Shown here: in pieces, positions 1 through 12,600 of the stretch
Numbering within the stretch: position 1 is the first letter of the stretch
Layout: each line of letters starts with the position of its first letter
NCBI GenBank assembly: GCA_965223435.1
Contig: CBDCWQ010000022.1
Span: forward strand, 62,001 to 126,000
Origin: CBDCWQ01 sp965223435
GTDB lineage: Bacteria > Myxococcota > Kuafuiibacteriia > Kuafuiibacteriales > Kuafuiibacteriaceae
Reading direction: 5' to 3'
DNA: 64,000 bases
Position numbers and translations under genes: made by a program
Notes under the pieces: model-generated
Databases searched by the model: none
Seen by the model: only the letters and a program-made list of their open reading frames with translations
What the model was told of the DNA's origin: nothing

Positions 1-199
1 TCAGCGTGTCCGGGACCGTGGCGGTGGTGCCGTCGAGGGGGCGGATGATGGCCACGGTCGGTGGGGTAACATCGGGCGCGGCGATCACATCGGCTTCACA
101 GGTCGTTAACATCGATTCGCGCTTACGCTCGACGTACACCACACTGAAGCGAGCCCGTCCTTCGTTTTCTAGCGCTCGACACCGGATCGGCCGCTTTTC
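1..199 (-). CDS. Possible partial CDS with Ig-like segment, cut by left edge
   Basis: A minus-strand frame is open from the window edge up to a TGA at 200-202. Its translation contains TPPTVAIIRPLDGTTATVPD, which resembles the start of a bacterial Ig-like domain (P-x-V-x-I-x-x-P-x-D-G pattern) of the kind repeated in the neighbouring giant protein. The only ATG in frame is at 112 and has no good ribosome binding site or signal peptide, so the gene may begin here, may be a broken copy, or may be chance. The rest lies outside the window. Confidence 0.3.
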
Positions 200-364
200 T
201 CATGCAGACTTCCGGTGGAACTCGCCGCGAAGTTTCGGAAGCACCTGGGCGTGTGGGAGCGCATTGGAGAATACCCTGATTCATTCAAAGTGGCGTCTGC
301 CCCCTGTCCTTCGACGCTGAACCTGGAAGCTCATCGGAAAGGACTCTGTCCCGCGGGCGCCGAT

Positions 365-433
365 CGGCTTTCTGCTTTCGGCTTTCTGCTTTCGGCTTTC
401 GGCTTTCGGCTTTCGGCTTTCGGCTTTCGGCTT
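365..433. repeat. Heptanucleotide tandem array (CGGCTTT)n
   Basis: Nine consecutive 7-bp units run from 365 to 427, seven CGGCTTT and two CTGCTTT, followed by a six-base partial copy. It lies in the non-coding stretch 200-657 ahead of the first giant gene. Apart from this array and a candidate promoter, I see no gene in that stretch. The array is too short in period to be a CRISPR and is best read as a slippage-prone microsatellite. Confidence 0.85.
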
Positions 434-545
434 CTGTCTTGGGCGCCTCCGATGACATCTGTGGCCGGGTTCCCTCGCCCGTTCATGGTCCCCCACCAGA
501 GTCAATCCATATTGCTATCAATAAGCAGACATAGGGACAAATATG

Positions 546-575
546 TTGACAGATGGGCGTATTGGAAGTGGTATG
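546..575 (+). promoter_or_regulatory. Candidate sigma70-like promoter of giant gene 1
   Basis: TTGACA at 546-551 is a consensus -35 box. A weak -10 candidate, GGTATG (570-575), follows after 18 bp. The giant coding start at 658 is about 75 bp downstream. A very similar TTGACAG lies upstream of giant gene 2. The -10 is poor, so this rests mainly on the -35 and its position. Confidence 0.35.
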
Positions 576-657
576 CGCCGATTCTGAAAGCCCGGGTTTC
601 GGTCCTCCAGAGTTGGACCGGGGACGAGGGCAAAAAGACTGTCCTAGGAGGACGAAC

Positions 658-3600
658 GTGAAGCGAATGACAACTGGTGCGGTTCTTCTTCTTACTGTGC
701 TTACGCGTGTCGCGTGGGCAAGCGAGACCCCGAGGGCGCCAACCGGTCGCCTGTTTGCTGGCTGGAACCTCGTTGCGCTTCCCTCTGGCGTTGACGAATG
801 GCCGCCCGAGTGGCAGGCGCTCGGGCTTGAAGCGTGGGTAGCCCCCGACTTCCTTGAATCCGGAGAACCGGGAAGCTTCGCCGGTTCTTCACCAGTCAAG
901 AGTCTTGTCGGAGGCGTAGGCTATTGGGTGCACAGCGATCGGGAGCTGCTGTATGCCTTGAGTGTCCACGATACTCCTCGGACAAGTTCATCGACGGTGG
1001 CGGAGGGCTGGCATGTGTTAAGCCCCAACGCGGGTGATGTCTACGCCGACCCCAACATCGATCGCGTGCTTGAGTGGGACGCGCAGGCGGGGGCCTATAG
1101 ACCCCTTCGAGTCGGCGACGGCCTAGAACTGGGACGGGGCTACTGGGGGCATGTACGCAACGAGACAACTCCACTCGTGGAGTCTTGTTTTCTCAGCGAA
1201 TGGAGCTTTTCCGCCGCAAGAACACTGATTGACACCTGTCCTATTTCCTCGGGGGCTGGCCGGGTCGTTTCGCGGGCGGAGTGGAGCATGCGTCGCCCAG
1301 TGTCTCAAGACGAGGTCGCGAGCACCAGCATCATCGTTGTCGATCATACCAAGACCAAGGCGGCCCATTCCGTGGCTCTTTTCGAAGACCGGGCGATGCT
1401 CCACGAAAAGAAGGGTGACCTCGACCATCATTTTATTATCTCGACCGACCATGAGGGCGGTTGGCAGATTTTCGAAGGCCGGGCCTTTCCGACTTCGGCG
1501 TCCGGCGAGACCGGGCTGCCGCGCGAAATTCGTGTCGCCGTGATGGGTACGTATGAACCCGTTCGGGTGGGCGATCTGGAGGAAACACAGTTCGGGCCTT
1601 CGAAAGATGCGCCCGAAGCCCTCAGACAACCGGCACGCTCGGCGGTGCTTCGATTGTTCGAACTGGTGGCCTACCTTTCAGCGCGTTACCCTGAGATTAT
1701 CGACATTGTGCCCTATGCACAGGGAAGTCGTGCCGCATATCCCGGACAGGGGCTGAGCCCGGGGCACGGGATGCTCCACCTTTTTGCGCCGCTGAGAGCC
1801 CGGTTCTTCAAAGCTGAAAACAGAGGAGAGGCCGTATCGGCCACGCCCCGGTTCGATGCCGCAGACTCAGATCGCGTGGCACCAGTCCTGCTTGTGACCG
1901 AGCCCGCACGGGCTCTGACAACGACCCGAGAGCACTGGGTGCTGCTCGGAGGTGAGGTATGGGATGCCCACCTCGAGGGGCTCTACCTGAACGGGGTTCG
2001 AGTGGCCGATCGCAATACGAGTTTCTCCGAGGTCTACTACCTGGACGAAGGGCTCAACACCGTTGAGCTCAGTGCGGTTGACCATTCAGGTAACCAAAGG
2101 GCGGTCACGAGAAGGATCCTTCGGGACCAGGAAGTACCTGTCATTCATGTCACTTCGGTGGTCGCCTCAGATGAGGTCCGGCTGGACGTAGACATTGACG
2201 AAGACAATCTTGCCCGGGTTCTTCTCAATGGTCGCTCGCTTTCCCGGATGAACGTCTTTTCTTATCATGTCGCCACCGAGAAACTTGCCGAAGGCAAAAA
2301 TGACTTTTCGTTTCGGGTTTTTGACGAAGCAGGAAATGGCAGAGAGCACACCGTTACGCTGAACAAGGACGCATCGGGGCAGGTGACCGCCTTTCAGGAC
2401 GCTTCTTTGGCCTTAAGCTCCAGGCCTAAGGCCCCTCTCCAAGCAACATCGGTTTCTGCAGACATCGCACCACCGGTCGTGACGGTGGCATCGCCGGTGT
2501 CTTCGCTTGTGTACTCGAACCATCCTTCCTGGACCTTTCGGGGCACGGTGCAAGACCCGAATCTTTCCCGCGTGACCCTCAACGGAGTTCCGGTTGCCGC
2601 AACGAGCGGTTCTTTTGCGCAGCCTTTAGGACTCCTGGCGGAGCGAACCGACTTTCGGCTGATCGCCGCCGATGACGCAGGCAACCGGGATGAACAGCGC
2701 TTCACGATTGTCCTCGATGAAGCCGCGCCCTCCGTAGAGGTTTTTGGTGCGAAATCACGAGTGGTACACACCCCTGAGTTCACGCTACGAGGCTTCATTG
2801 AGGACGCAAACCTGCGTGCGGCGGTCTTGTTGCGGGATGACGGCTCGACGGTCGCTTCTCTGGATGCGGGTCGTTTTACTCAAAAGCTGAGCCTGGTTGA
2901 AGGGTTCAACATCTTCGTGATCAAGGCCGAAGACCATGCCCTGAACCAATCGTCGGTGACGCTCGAATTGCGCTATCAAGCGGGACTCTCCGTCGCACAA
3001 ACGCCCCGGGCCCCTGATGGGTTTTCAGCCACGGTGCACAAAAATACCGCATCGATGTCGTGGCGCGCGCCTCGACTCTTTGACGATGGGGGTGAGATTC
3101 CAGCGGGCGTTGAACTCGTCTATTACCTCTACCGCAATGATGAACGTGTGGGTGAAGCACTGAAGGGTTCTTCGACCCAGGATGTCGTTCCGAGCACGAG
3201 CCAAGCCTACCGATATCATGTAAGCGCTGTGGTTCTAGATCGAGCAGGAAACGGGCTCGAGTCGGAGCCCTCTGAACGCATTCATGTTGATTTTTCACCC
3301 GCAAAGCCGGTGACGGCACCCGGTCGCTTTGAGGCGCCGGTTCCGCTCGATGACTCAGGCTTGCCGGCGGCTTTGCCTCAGACCGCGCTTTCCAAGTGGG
3401 GCGGAAAAACGTTGGCCCATGTAGCTTATGCCAGCCGGCGTAGCGCGGCTGAGGGTGATCGCATCGTGTACCAGCGGAGCGAAAAAGCAGGGAAGCCCGG
3501 GAGTTTTGAGGCCCCGCAACATCTGGCCGACCCTGGCCCCGGTTGGACCATCTCGGACGTTGCGCTCGCATCCCGTGACGAGCGCGTATCGGTGGCCTGG

Positions 3601-6600
3601 ATTCAGAAAAACACCGAACAAGAGGCTACGTCCTCAGAGGCCCAAAGCGAACTCTACGTCGTCGAAAGTCAAGACGGTGGGCAGTCCTTTGGTCCTCAGA
3701 AGCTTATTAGAGGTGGTCCCGAGTGGAAACGAGGCTTGGACATGGGCTACGACCGTTTCTTCGATCACCACCTGGTTTGGGGGCAAAAAAGCAAAGCGTA
3801 TTACCTTAAGAATCTGGAGGGTACGCCCGAAAACGTCTTTGACGTTGAAAAACGGGAAAAGAACACCATCGTGGTGGACTACCACAATTTGTACAAGACC
3901 GAGTGCCCAGAAGATCCAGAATGCGGTTGCACCGAATTTCCCCACGAAGAATACAGCTACGCGTTAGACCGCGACCCGGATACCGGCAAGAGAATCGGTC
4001 CCTATCTTCATCGAACAGAGATTGCTTGGGTATACAACCCATCGCTTGAACTTGATGACGACAAGATTTCGATTTCTGTTCGCCAAGATCGAATGTGGGA
4101 TGATCGTCCGATCCGAAACCCTTCTTGGCGAGGCGAGTACGGCCCTATTGTTCCACCGCGAGAGCTGAACGGCACCCGTTGGTGCGGCCAAGAGAACGCT
4201 CGAAGCCATCAACAGGGATTCATGGAGGTCTTCGAACGAAGGTCCGGTCGTGAAGGGTTGGCTCAGCGCAAGGTATTGTCGAAGAGTGAAGTTGAATTTC
4301 GGTCGAGCCAAGAGCGCTCTGACGAGGTCGCCTACGCCTACTACCATGGCGAGGGGAACAAGACTTTTTACGCGTACGATGAGGGTGTTGCCCACGACAA
4401 GGACTGGTATTTCTTTTTGGCCGATGGGACTTGGCATGAAAAGGACGAGATCAAGATTGCCCAGCGTCCTTTGGTGACCGGGGCCTGGTCCGACGTGCGT
4501 ACCGGCAAAAAAGAGGTTCCGGTTTGGCCTATTGAAAGTGGTCTTTTGGAGTGGACCGAAGAGCAAGGCTCCATCGAGCATGGTTTTCGCCAGGGCGCCT
4601 GGGTGGATGGCGTCAAGACCGAGTGGAGAATCCTGACGGCAGCCAGCCCGACCCAAAACGGTTCACAGGGCAAATTGGCGCATCCACAGTTGGTGAGTGC
4701 AGCCGATGGTCATTGGGCCTTGGTGTATGAGGACGGCGATTCCGAGGACCCCAATGCCTCAGGCTTCAACCCGATTCAGTATCGAAGCTCGGTCGACGGT
4801 GGACTGAGCTGGTCCATTCCCCAGACGTTGGCGACCGGCTATCTTCCGCAACTGGGTGTGACAAAGAGTGGGACGGGCACCTTGATGTACTACACGCCTT
4901 CTTCTCAGTCCTCCGGGTCCATCGAAGTTGTCGAGATCGCCGATCGTGGCCAGGGGCTTTCGGACGCTACGCCCATCAACGCCTTCCCTGCCAAACCGGT
5001 GCATTGGCAAAGCCATGGTTCGGGTGCCGACTCCCTTTCCGGGGTGCCTTCACTGGTCGCCCTCGATGAGCTTGTTTTTGCCGCATGGGTTGAGCAAAAA
5101 GACGGACGAGATCGGGTTGTCACCGCTCGCGCTTCTACCGATGCTCGCGTTGCGGGGTACGACGTGGAGCTCCCAACCTACGTCACGAGCAGCAAAAGCG
5201 GTCGCATTCGGGTCACCGCAGAAAACACTTACCACATGCGGGTGAGCTCAAACGAAACCGTGACCCTAAGCGACGACGGTGTGGTCAGAGGCGGCGGCAT
5301 TGAGTCCGCGTCTTTGGCGATGAGCATTCCCTTTTCCTCGTTTGAAGTGCAGCTTTCTGAGGGGCAAAGCACCGCATGGACGGAGCTGACTTCAAGCCCC
5401 ACTTCTCCTTCGGGGAATGCGTTTGTGGCTGCGGCCGCTTTGAGCACCGCGGACTCCGGACCGCTGGTAGGAGCTCTGCCAAAAGAGTTCGAAGGCCAGG
5501 ATACCTACCTTGCCATTCGTCGCGCTCGCCCTCCTCCAGGCGGCCAACGTCACACTCCGACCTTCGCCCCCACCAGTCACGGGAACTACCAAAAGGCGAA
5601 GTACCTCCGAAATCGTCTCCTCCGCTTTCAAGGCGTGAAGGAGGAGGGCCAGGTCGATTTCTACCAGGTCGAGTATGCGCTTGATGACCCCGAGTCGGGC
5701 GCGGCTGAGCGGTGGCTGGGTGAAGAACTTTGGAACGAGGGTGGTCTGTACAAAGACGCAAAACACTTGGCTGGGTTTGAGCGAGTGTGGGCCTACACGC
5801 AGGGCATTGCCCTTTCCCAGTTCGCGCGCCAGCGAGACCCGAGTTATCACAAGAAGGCCCAGGGGCTTGCGCGTTACCTTTGTCGACATGCCGTTCGGGG
5901 CGCGGGTCCAGAAGGCGAGCCGGCGGTCTTGGGGTGGCACTTTTCGTGGAACACGGACGGCGACGACTGGAAAGACGCTCGCTTGGTGACGGGCGCGACC
6001 GCCTGGGTGATTCATGGCCTCGGCGAATTTTTAACCTCTGAGGCTTACGCAACGCTACCCACCGAGGACCAGGCAGATCTCAAGGGCTGCTACGAACAGG
6101 CCCTTGTGGGTTTGACGTGGCACCGTGTTCAGCGGACGGAGGCTTCGGGAGCGAAGGTCTCTTTGGTCACCGCCGGCTGGACGGTGCGTGGATTGGTGTC
6201 CGCGCAGCATCCAGAGCTGATGTTCGATTTCGCCGAATCGGAGCACTGGGGCTACTACAGTGTGCTCGATGCTGTGGGTTACGACACCTACAACGAGGAA
6301 CAGCCGCCCGAAGTGACCCGTTGGTACAAACGCGGCCACGCCATTGCCGGCAACGATGAGGTCAACATTCCGCCGCGCGTCCTCACCGCCGAAGAACTCG
6401 AGGTTCTGAAAGCCCGCGTACTGGCCCGCAACGTGGTGACGGAACACAGTTTGGACGTACTGAGTGTCCTCAACCATGCCCTCGAGCATGCCGATGAGAT
6501 CGGTCTTTCCGATCCCGGTTATCTGAAGACGTGGCGCGATGAGCTTCGAGACGGCATTTTCTTGGAGCTTTGGGATGACGAGGGATGGCGAGCAGATCTG

Positions 6601-9600
6601 GAAGCGATCGCAAACGACTCGACCATGCCTGGCGATCGAAAGGCGTTGAGTCAAGGTGCGCTTTCGTCCGGCGATATGGGCCGAGTCATTACCGGTGGGC
6701 GGCTTTTGTCTTCAGACGCGGCGTCAAAAGGCACAGTCGATAGACCGGCGAGCGCCGGATGGTCGGTGGCCAATCCGTCAACAGACTCCAACAGCTTCGT
6801 TTTGGAGCCGAGCCGCCATGTGGCCATCGACAACTGCAGCTGGTTGTCTTTGTCGGTCGACTACGCCTCCTTGGGCGATCAGCCAGAGTATGTGGAAAAG
6901 CTCGCGCGTTGTTTGGAGTTCACGGTCCTCCGCTTTTCGCGGGACATCGACTATGAGGGGAAGAGCTACTACGGCACCCATTACTTCCAGAACAGTTTTC
7001 GAGATCCCTACATCGAGCCCAGCGAATTGCAGGAATCGTCGTTTCACTTGGAGGCAACCACTGGGCTGATTCAAGGCCTCTTGGAGTTTGCAAAGGCCCA
7101 TCCCGAGCATCCGAAGGCCGCGTACCTCCAGCTGGAAGCCAAACGCTTATGGGCGGGCGTACAAGCCTTTGTGGCCGACCACGGGTTTCCGTACTCCAGC
7201 CAGCGGATCCAAGACCTGTCCACTCGGTTGTCCTCTAGCACCGCAATCATCTGGTTCATCGATGTGTACGAAGACCTCGGCGCCACATTCATCGGTCGAG
7301 GGCCACAGTCCCCATTGCGAAATTACGCAAGTGGGGTTGATCTCAAGGACACCGGTCGGTTCGTCACCGAGAGCTACTTGAGCCTCCAAGAACAAATGGT
7401 AGAGGGAGGACAAACCGCCGAAGGGGACCCTATTCGCTTCATCCGTACCACGCCATCGACAGCCGCCGGTGCGCATACGCGGCTCGACAACCAAGCACTG
7501 GCGCTCATCGTGGCCGTGAATCGGCGAGATTGGGAGAATGCCGAAGCCCTGGCGGACGGAATTTTGAGCACCCGCTCGGCCTACGTATGGACCGACGCCC
7601 AAGGGATTGTCACCGAGGTGGAGGAGTTTCCTGCGGTCGTGGACTCCACGACCGGTGTAGCCGTTTTCCCCTACCGAGATACCGGCATGCAGATGATGGC
7701 TTACTACGCGCTGGCCTGGTTTCTCGATGCCGACTCTCGGCACTCCTGGATCCCAAGGCGGTCCGGTCTCAGGGAGCGCGTACGACAAGGACTCAGAGGA
7801 CTGAGAACGATGTTCACCCACTATTACGTGGACGCCACCGAGGACTCTCATTTGGTTCAGCGTTTTGTCGCTGGCGATGCGGTGCTTGGTCCGCCCTCCG
7901 ACGACGGCACCGCCCCCATGGGACGCGTCGACACCGCCGACAATATTTTGGCTTATTTTGCGATTCGACAGGCTGCGCGGCTTGATGCACGTGCCCAAGC
8001 AGAAAACGATGCGCTCGGTGCGGATCAATTATTCGTACCTACTCGATACGGTTCACAGTGGCTCGAACAATTTGAACATCGGCTGCTTGACATGTGTGCG
8101 GGAGGCCTGAACCCCATATTGTTCAAGCAAGAAGACGGAACGGAGCATGCATCTTTTCGGGCCAGCACGCGCAGCCTTTGTGTCCTCTTTTTGTCCGACG
8201 CCGGTTACATCGAAGCGGCTCAATACGTTCTTGCCGGCCTAGGCTTGGAGCAAAGCCCCCCATCAAGCGAGGGAGGTCTCGACTACGTACCGGGTCGTTT
8301 ACCGAGGGCGATATTGAACGCACTTGCTTCCGAAGGAGAACGCCCCGGACTTGGGGATGCATTTCCGTTGGAGCTTTTGCGAAGCCGTTTTCGGCAAAAG
8401 CTGAAGGTGGAGGTGGAAGAGTCATGGGGTGAGAAGCTTGGCATCCGGTGGGACGCCTCAGAGGACGAAGACGCCCTGCCTCAGGCCGTTCTCGACGCCA
8501 TGAATGAGGACGACGCATTCCACACCGAGGCCGTGTCATTGGCCATGGGGCTCTGGATAGAGTGGGTCGACGAGAACCGAGATGACGAGACGCCCGAAGC
8601 CGATCAGGCTCCTCAAGCATTGACCGACTCTGAGAAGTGGCGAACCTTCCAACGTGATTTTGTGGATCTATCTACGCCTTGGCTTCACGAGTTTGGCGAG
8701 GCTTTGGCTCGGCGTGCATTGGCGCACATCGATTGGCGCCAAGATCAGCTGGCGCTCGAAGCCCTCGATCGGTTGCGCAACCACTCCGGGCTTGCCACGC
8801 ATACCCAAGCCGCCATTGTGCTGCTCCACAACCCGGATGGTGAGTTTGGTTTCTTCCATAGCAAGAACAATGGTGCTTTTGGGGTCAAACGCGGTCCCCT
8901 CTTCATGTTGAACGATGGCGCCGATCCCACGGGTAAACGGGCTCTTGGGAATCCATCGAGTCGGCTTGGTACCAAAGATGCCCTGAAGTCTACGCTTGGT
9001 GCCTTGTTTCTCAGCGACTTCACAGCTTTTGGTTTCGATTTTCACCTGAGTCGAATCGCGCGTTTGCTCGCCTGGCTCAATATGCATGACCTTGAGATTC
9101 CACCGGCCGAATGGGATGCACTGTTCGATCGAGAACGCACAGACCGGTTGGAACGGGCCGATCATGAGCTCTCCAATCTGTGTCATACGGAAGCTTTTGA
9201 ACTCGCGTTCCTCGGGCTCGAGTGCGATCGGCTGACCCAGATCTATCTAGAGCTCCGAGCCAATCGAGTGGGCGGTTTCGCCGGGAGTATCGCGCCACAC
9301 ATCGCATGGTCAGACCCCCTTGAATCCAATGAACTCCGTGGTTTCGTGTATGCCCACCATACCGGATATCCCTTCCTCTATCGCAACCGCTTGGGCGTCG
9401 CGAACCGTCCGAGACTTCGTGAACCGGACTTGGCCCCCGAAGCGACTGTGCAACAAATGCAGGCCTACCTTCGGCAGGGGATGAAAAACGCGTTTCGGGA
9501 CAAGGTGCAAGATGGGCTCTCAACGGAGGGTATTCACCAGTACAATTTTTCCGATCTCGATGTGATCGATGCGTTGAATCCCGCGGCCCCGATGTATTGG

Positions 9601-12600
9601 AGCGGTCCCGCCCTGCGATTCCGCACCGTTCTGGATCTACAGGGGAGCATGACTTTTGCGGACAAACAGGCTTTGCCGCAACTTGATTTACCGCTTGAGC
9701 CATCGCGCGCTGAGAACGTTCGAACCCTTCGTGCCGGCATCAATGAATCGTGGGATGGAGACTTGGTCGCCGCCGCCTGGTCTGCTGGTTATTCGCCAGG
9801 CGTTCTGCACGACGCTCTTAGAACCGGCATTGTGCCCCCTGAGTTGTTGACGACTCTTGTCGAGACGACGTTGGGAGCCGGCGGCGGTTTGGCCTTCACA
9901 GACATGAATACCAATGCGTTTTGGCCCTTTGAGACGCCGGACTTTATCAAGGATACCCAAGGAAGTGACGAGGGTATTGGTACAAATGCGCTCGATCCCG
10001 CATCGACGGCGGCGTATGTTCTCTATGAAACCAAAGATCCAGACGCCTGCGTTTCCATCTACCGCTATGATGCGGCGGCCCATAGCCTCGAGCATTTTCT
10101 GGCGATCGGCGCTCTGGCGGCGGGTCCGTATATTGTCCTCGACGAGCTATGCGGAAAGTCTGTCTTCGAAGACAAGACGATCATCGACGCCTACCGGGCT
10201 CATGCAGGCGAGGACTATCACCCGACCTACGTAGTGCTGAGCAACGATGGCAGTGGATGGCCTGGGGTGGTGGTCAAAGGGCAGGTCGTTTTGCCTCAGA
10301 ATCCCTATTCCGGCGCCGGTGCTCAAGTTGCACTCTTGGCGGGTACATCGAAGGACGACGTCTTTGAACAGGTGGATGGGGCTCAGCTTCTGGTCGAGCT
10401 TCTGAGTGGAGATTGGCGCAGCGTTCAAGCGTTTGGCGCCGAACAGGCTCTCCTCCCCGCCGGGACTGGACCTTTGGTCGCCATCGAACCCGAGCAGCTG
10501 ACGCTATACCCGACCGAAGACGGGGGCCTCCGTCCGGGAGTCTTCACGATCAGTAATTTGGGGGCGGAGCCGCGGATGTACGATGTATCAAGCCCGGACT
10601 CGTTTTTGCTTATCGATATGCCCTACGTCACGATCAACCCCTTTACGGCGCCCGGCACGATTACGGTGAGCGTCGAAAGAGGGGCGCTGATCGCGGCCGG
10701 CTTCAGTGGTGATGCATGGGCCACGCTCGAGTTCAAAGATCCCGCCTCGGGCCATTCGGTCACCCGCCGCGTGTATATTCCCTCCGCCCAGGCCACCACC
10801 AACGAGGTGGTGTCTTTTGTGCAAGACGACGCCGGTTGGGTTCATATTGGCCTCCAAGACCAGGACGGTTCAGTCTTGGTCGATGGTCGAGAGCTGGACG
10901 CCGATTTTTGGAAAGATATTAATGAAAACACCCCACTCCAACAGGTATTCCGGCCGCTGATCCAGCAAGGAGGCAAAGTCCTCAGCAATCAGCTCACCCG
11001 ATTGATCCCTCCGCTCGCAGGGAAACCAGCGCAGCTCGGCTATGGGGAGGCCATGATCTCTGCCACCGGTCTTGCGGCGGCGGTGAGTATGGCTACGGGC
11101 AGCGTCGAATCATGGTCGACTCTGGTGAACCTTCAATCGCATCCTCTGCCCCACGAACCGTGGACCCAGGTTGGTTACGTATACGAAGCAGAAGTCACGC
11201 ACTTGGGCGGCTTCGGCTTCCAAGACGAATCGTTCATTCGAGGCAACGTGCGAATCCTCCAGTCCCATGTCAAAGGCGGCTTCACCACCACAACACTCGA
11301 GTTTGAGAAAAACACCATTTACGGCCTGGTCAAGGAAGTACACCGGCCCATCGAAGGAGGCCCAGGCTTCCTCGTTCCCAGCTCTGATCTTTTGGCGGTC
11401 TACCGACTCGACACCGAACTTACACCCGACGAAGTCCTCGACAACTTCGTAGAGACGCAGTTCGGCTGGAGCCAAATAGAGGCGACTGTTTCACACTTTT
11501 TGCCAGACCAAGAGCTTTCGGCGCCGAAAGACTTTCTGAAAGGCTGGTTTGGTCCAAACACCGACTTCGACCGGGTCGTGCACGTGGGTCCGGTGGGTGA
11601 TGTGCAAGATAAGATCGTGTCAGCCGAAGATGACATGCTCATTCACCAAATTTGGGATGCCCCTCCCCATCTAGATAATCCAGGTTTTGACCCGGCGACC
11701 CATGGTCAGTTCATCCGGACCCAAAGCCAGGGCACCGAGCCTCTCGATCTGGGGGACGGCTATATTCTCTACTGGGTCTACAACCCCAAGTGTAAGCCAA
11801 TGGGTCCCCTCGACCCCCAATTTCGCGGCGACGCGCAAGAGGGGCCAAAGGAACTGGTTACGAAGCGGGAAGAAGGACCGTGTTGGGAGGTCGTACGATG
11901 CGATGCGAAGGCCGATCTGATGGGATGCCTCAGAAAGCTTCGCCAATCATACCTTACGAATGAGCGCCCGTTCCAGAGTCTTACCATTCCACCAACCTTG
12001 GGTCTTTCTTCGTTGTACATGCCGGTCGATGCCTTCACCGACAGCGCATTTCAAAATGAGAAGTACAAGGACCAAGATGAGCCAGCCATGACGCTTTGGA
12101 TGGAAGACCACATGGAGCTATTCTTCCGCCAGCTTCAAGAGAAGTACGGTGTGACGCGCGAGCAGCTCGAGAGCGAGTACTACGTAGAACACGTGATCAC
12201 CACAAATCTCGGTTTGCTTGACCCCACCGAACGAGATCAAGTCGACGATCTAGAGGAGGTTCCAGAGGAAAGTGTTACCGAGTGGGACAAGGCAAAAAAA
12301 GATCCAGACGACATCTATCAAAAGGGATTGGACGCAGCCTGGAAGCCGAGATACAAAATCAAAAAGCCTGGTTTGGTTGTCACCATCACGCTCGTTCCTC
12401 GGGACCCAAAGCTTCGGGAAACGACGATGGATACGTCCATGCTGAGGGCCTACAAAGACAACCACTTGTACGGCACCAGTCTTTCGGATTTTCTAAAGAA
12501 ATGGCGGGGCTTTGGCGGACACAGTGGAGATTACCTTCCGAAGCTATTTAAGCAGACCAGCTCATCCGAACAGGTTCGGGTCAGGGTCATCAAAATTCAC

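Noticed and set aside
365..433. CRISPR array
   Set aside because: Period is 7 bp with no spacers; no cas genes in the window.
11400..11480. AVYRLDTELTPDEVLDNF in giant protein 1 read as the start of an ADP-ribosyltransferase
   Set aside because: The same position in giants 2 and 3 aligns as SVYELKSDRSRFEVMEDF and EVFSLDTSHSRHTLVDTF within a longer shared module, and the ART strands and glutamate motif do not follow.
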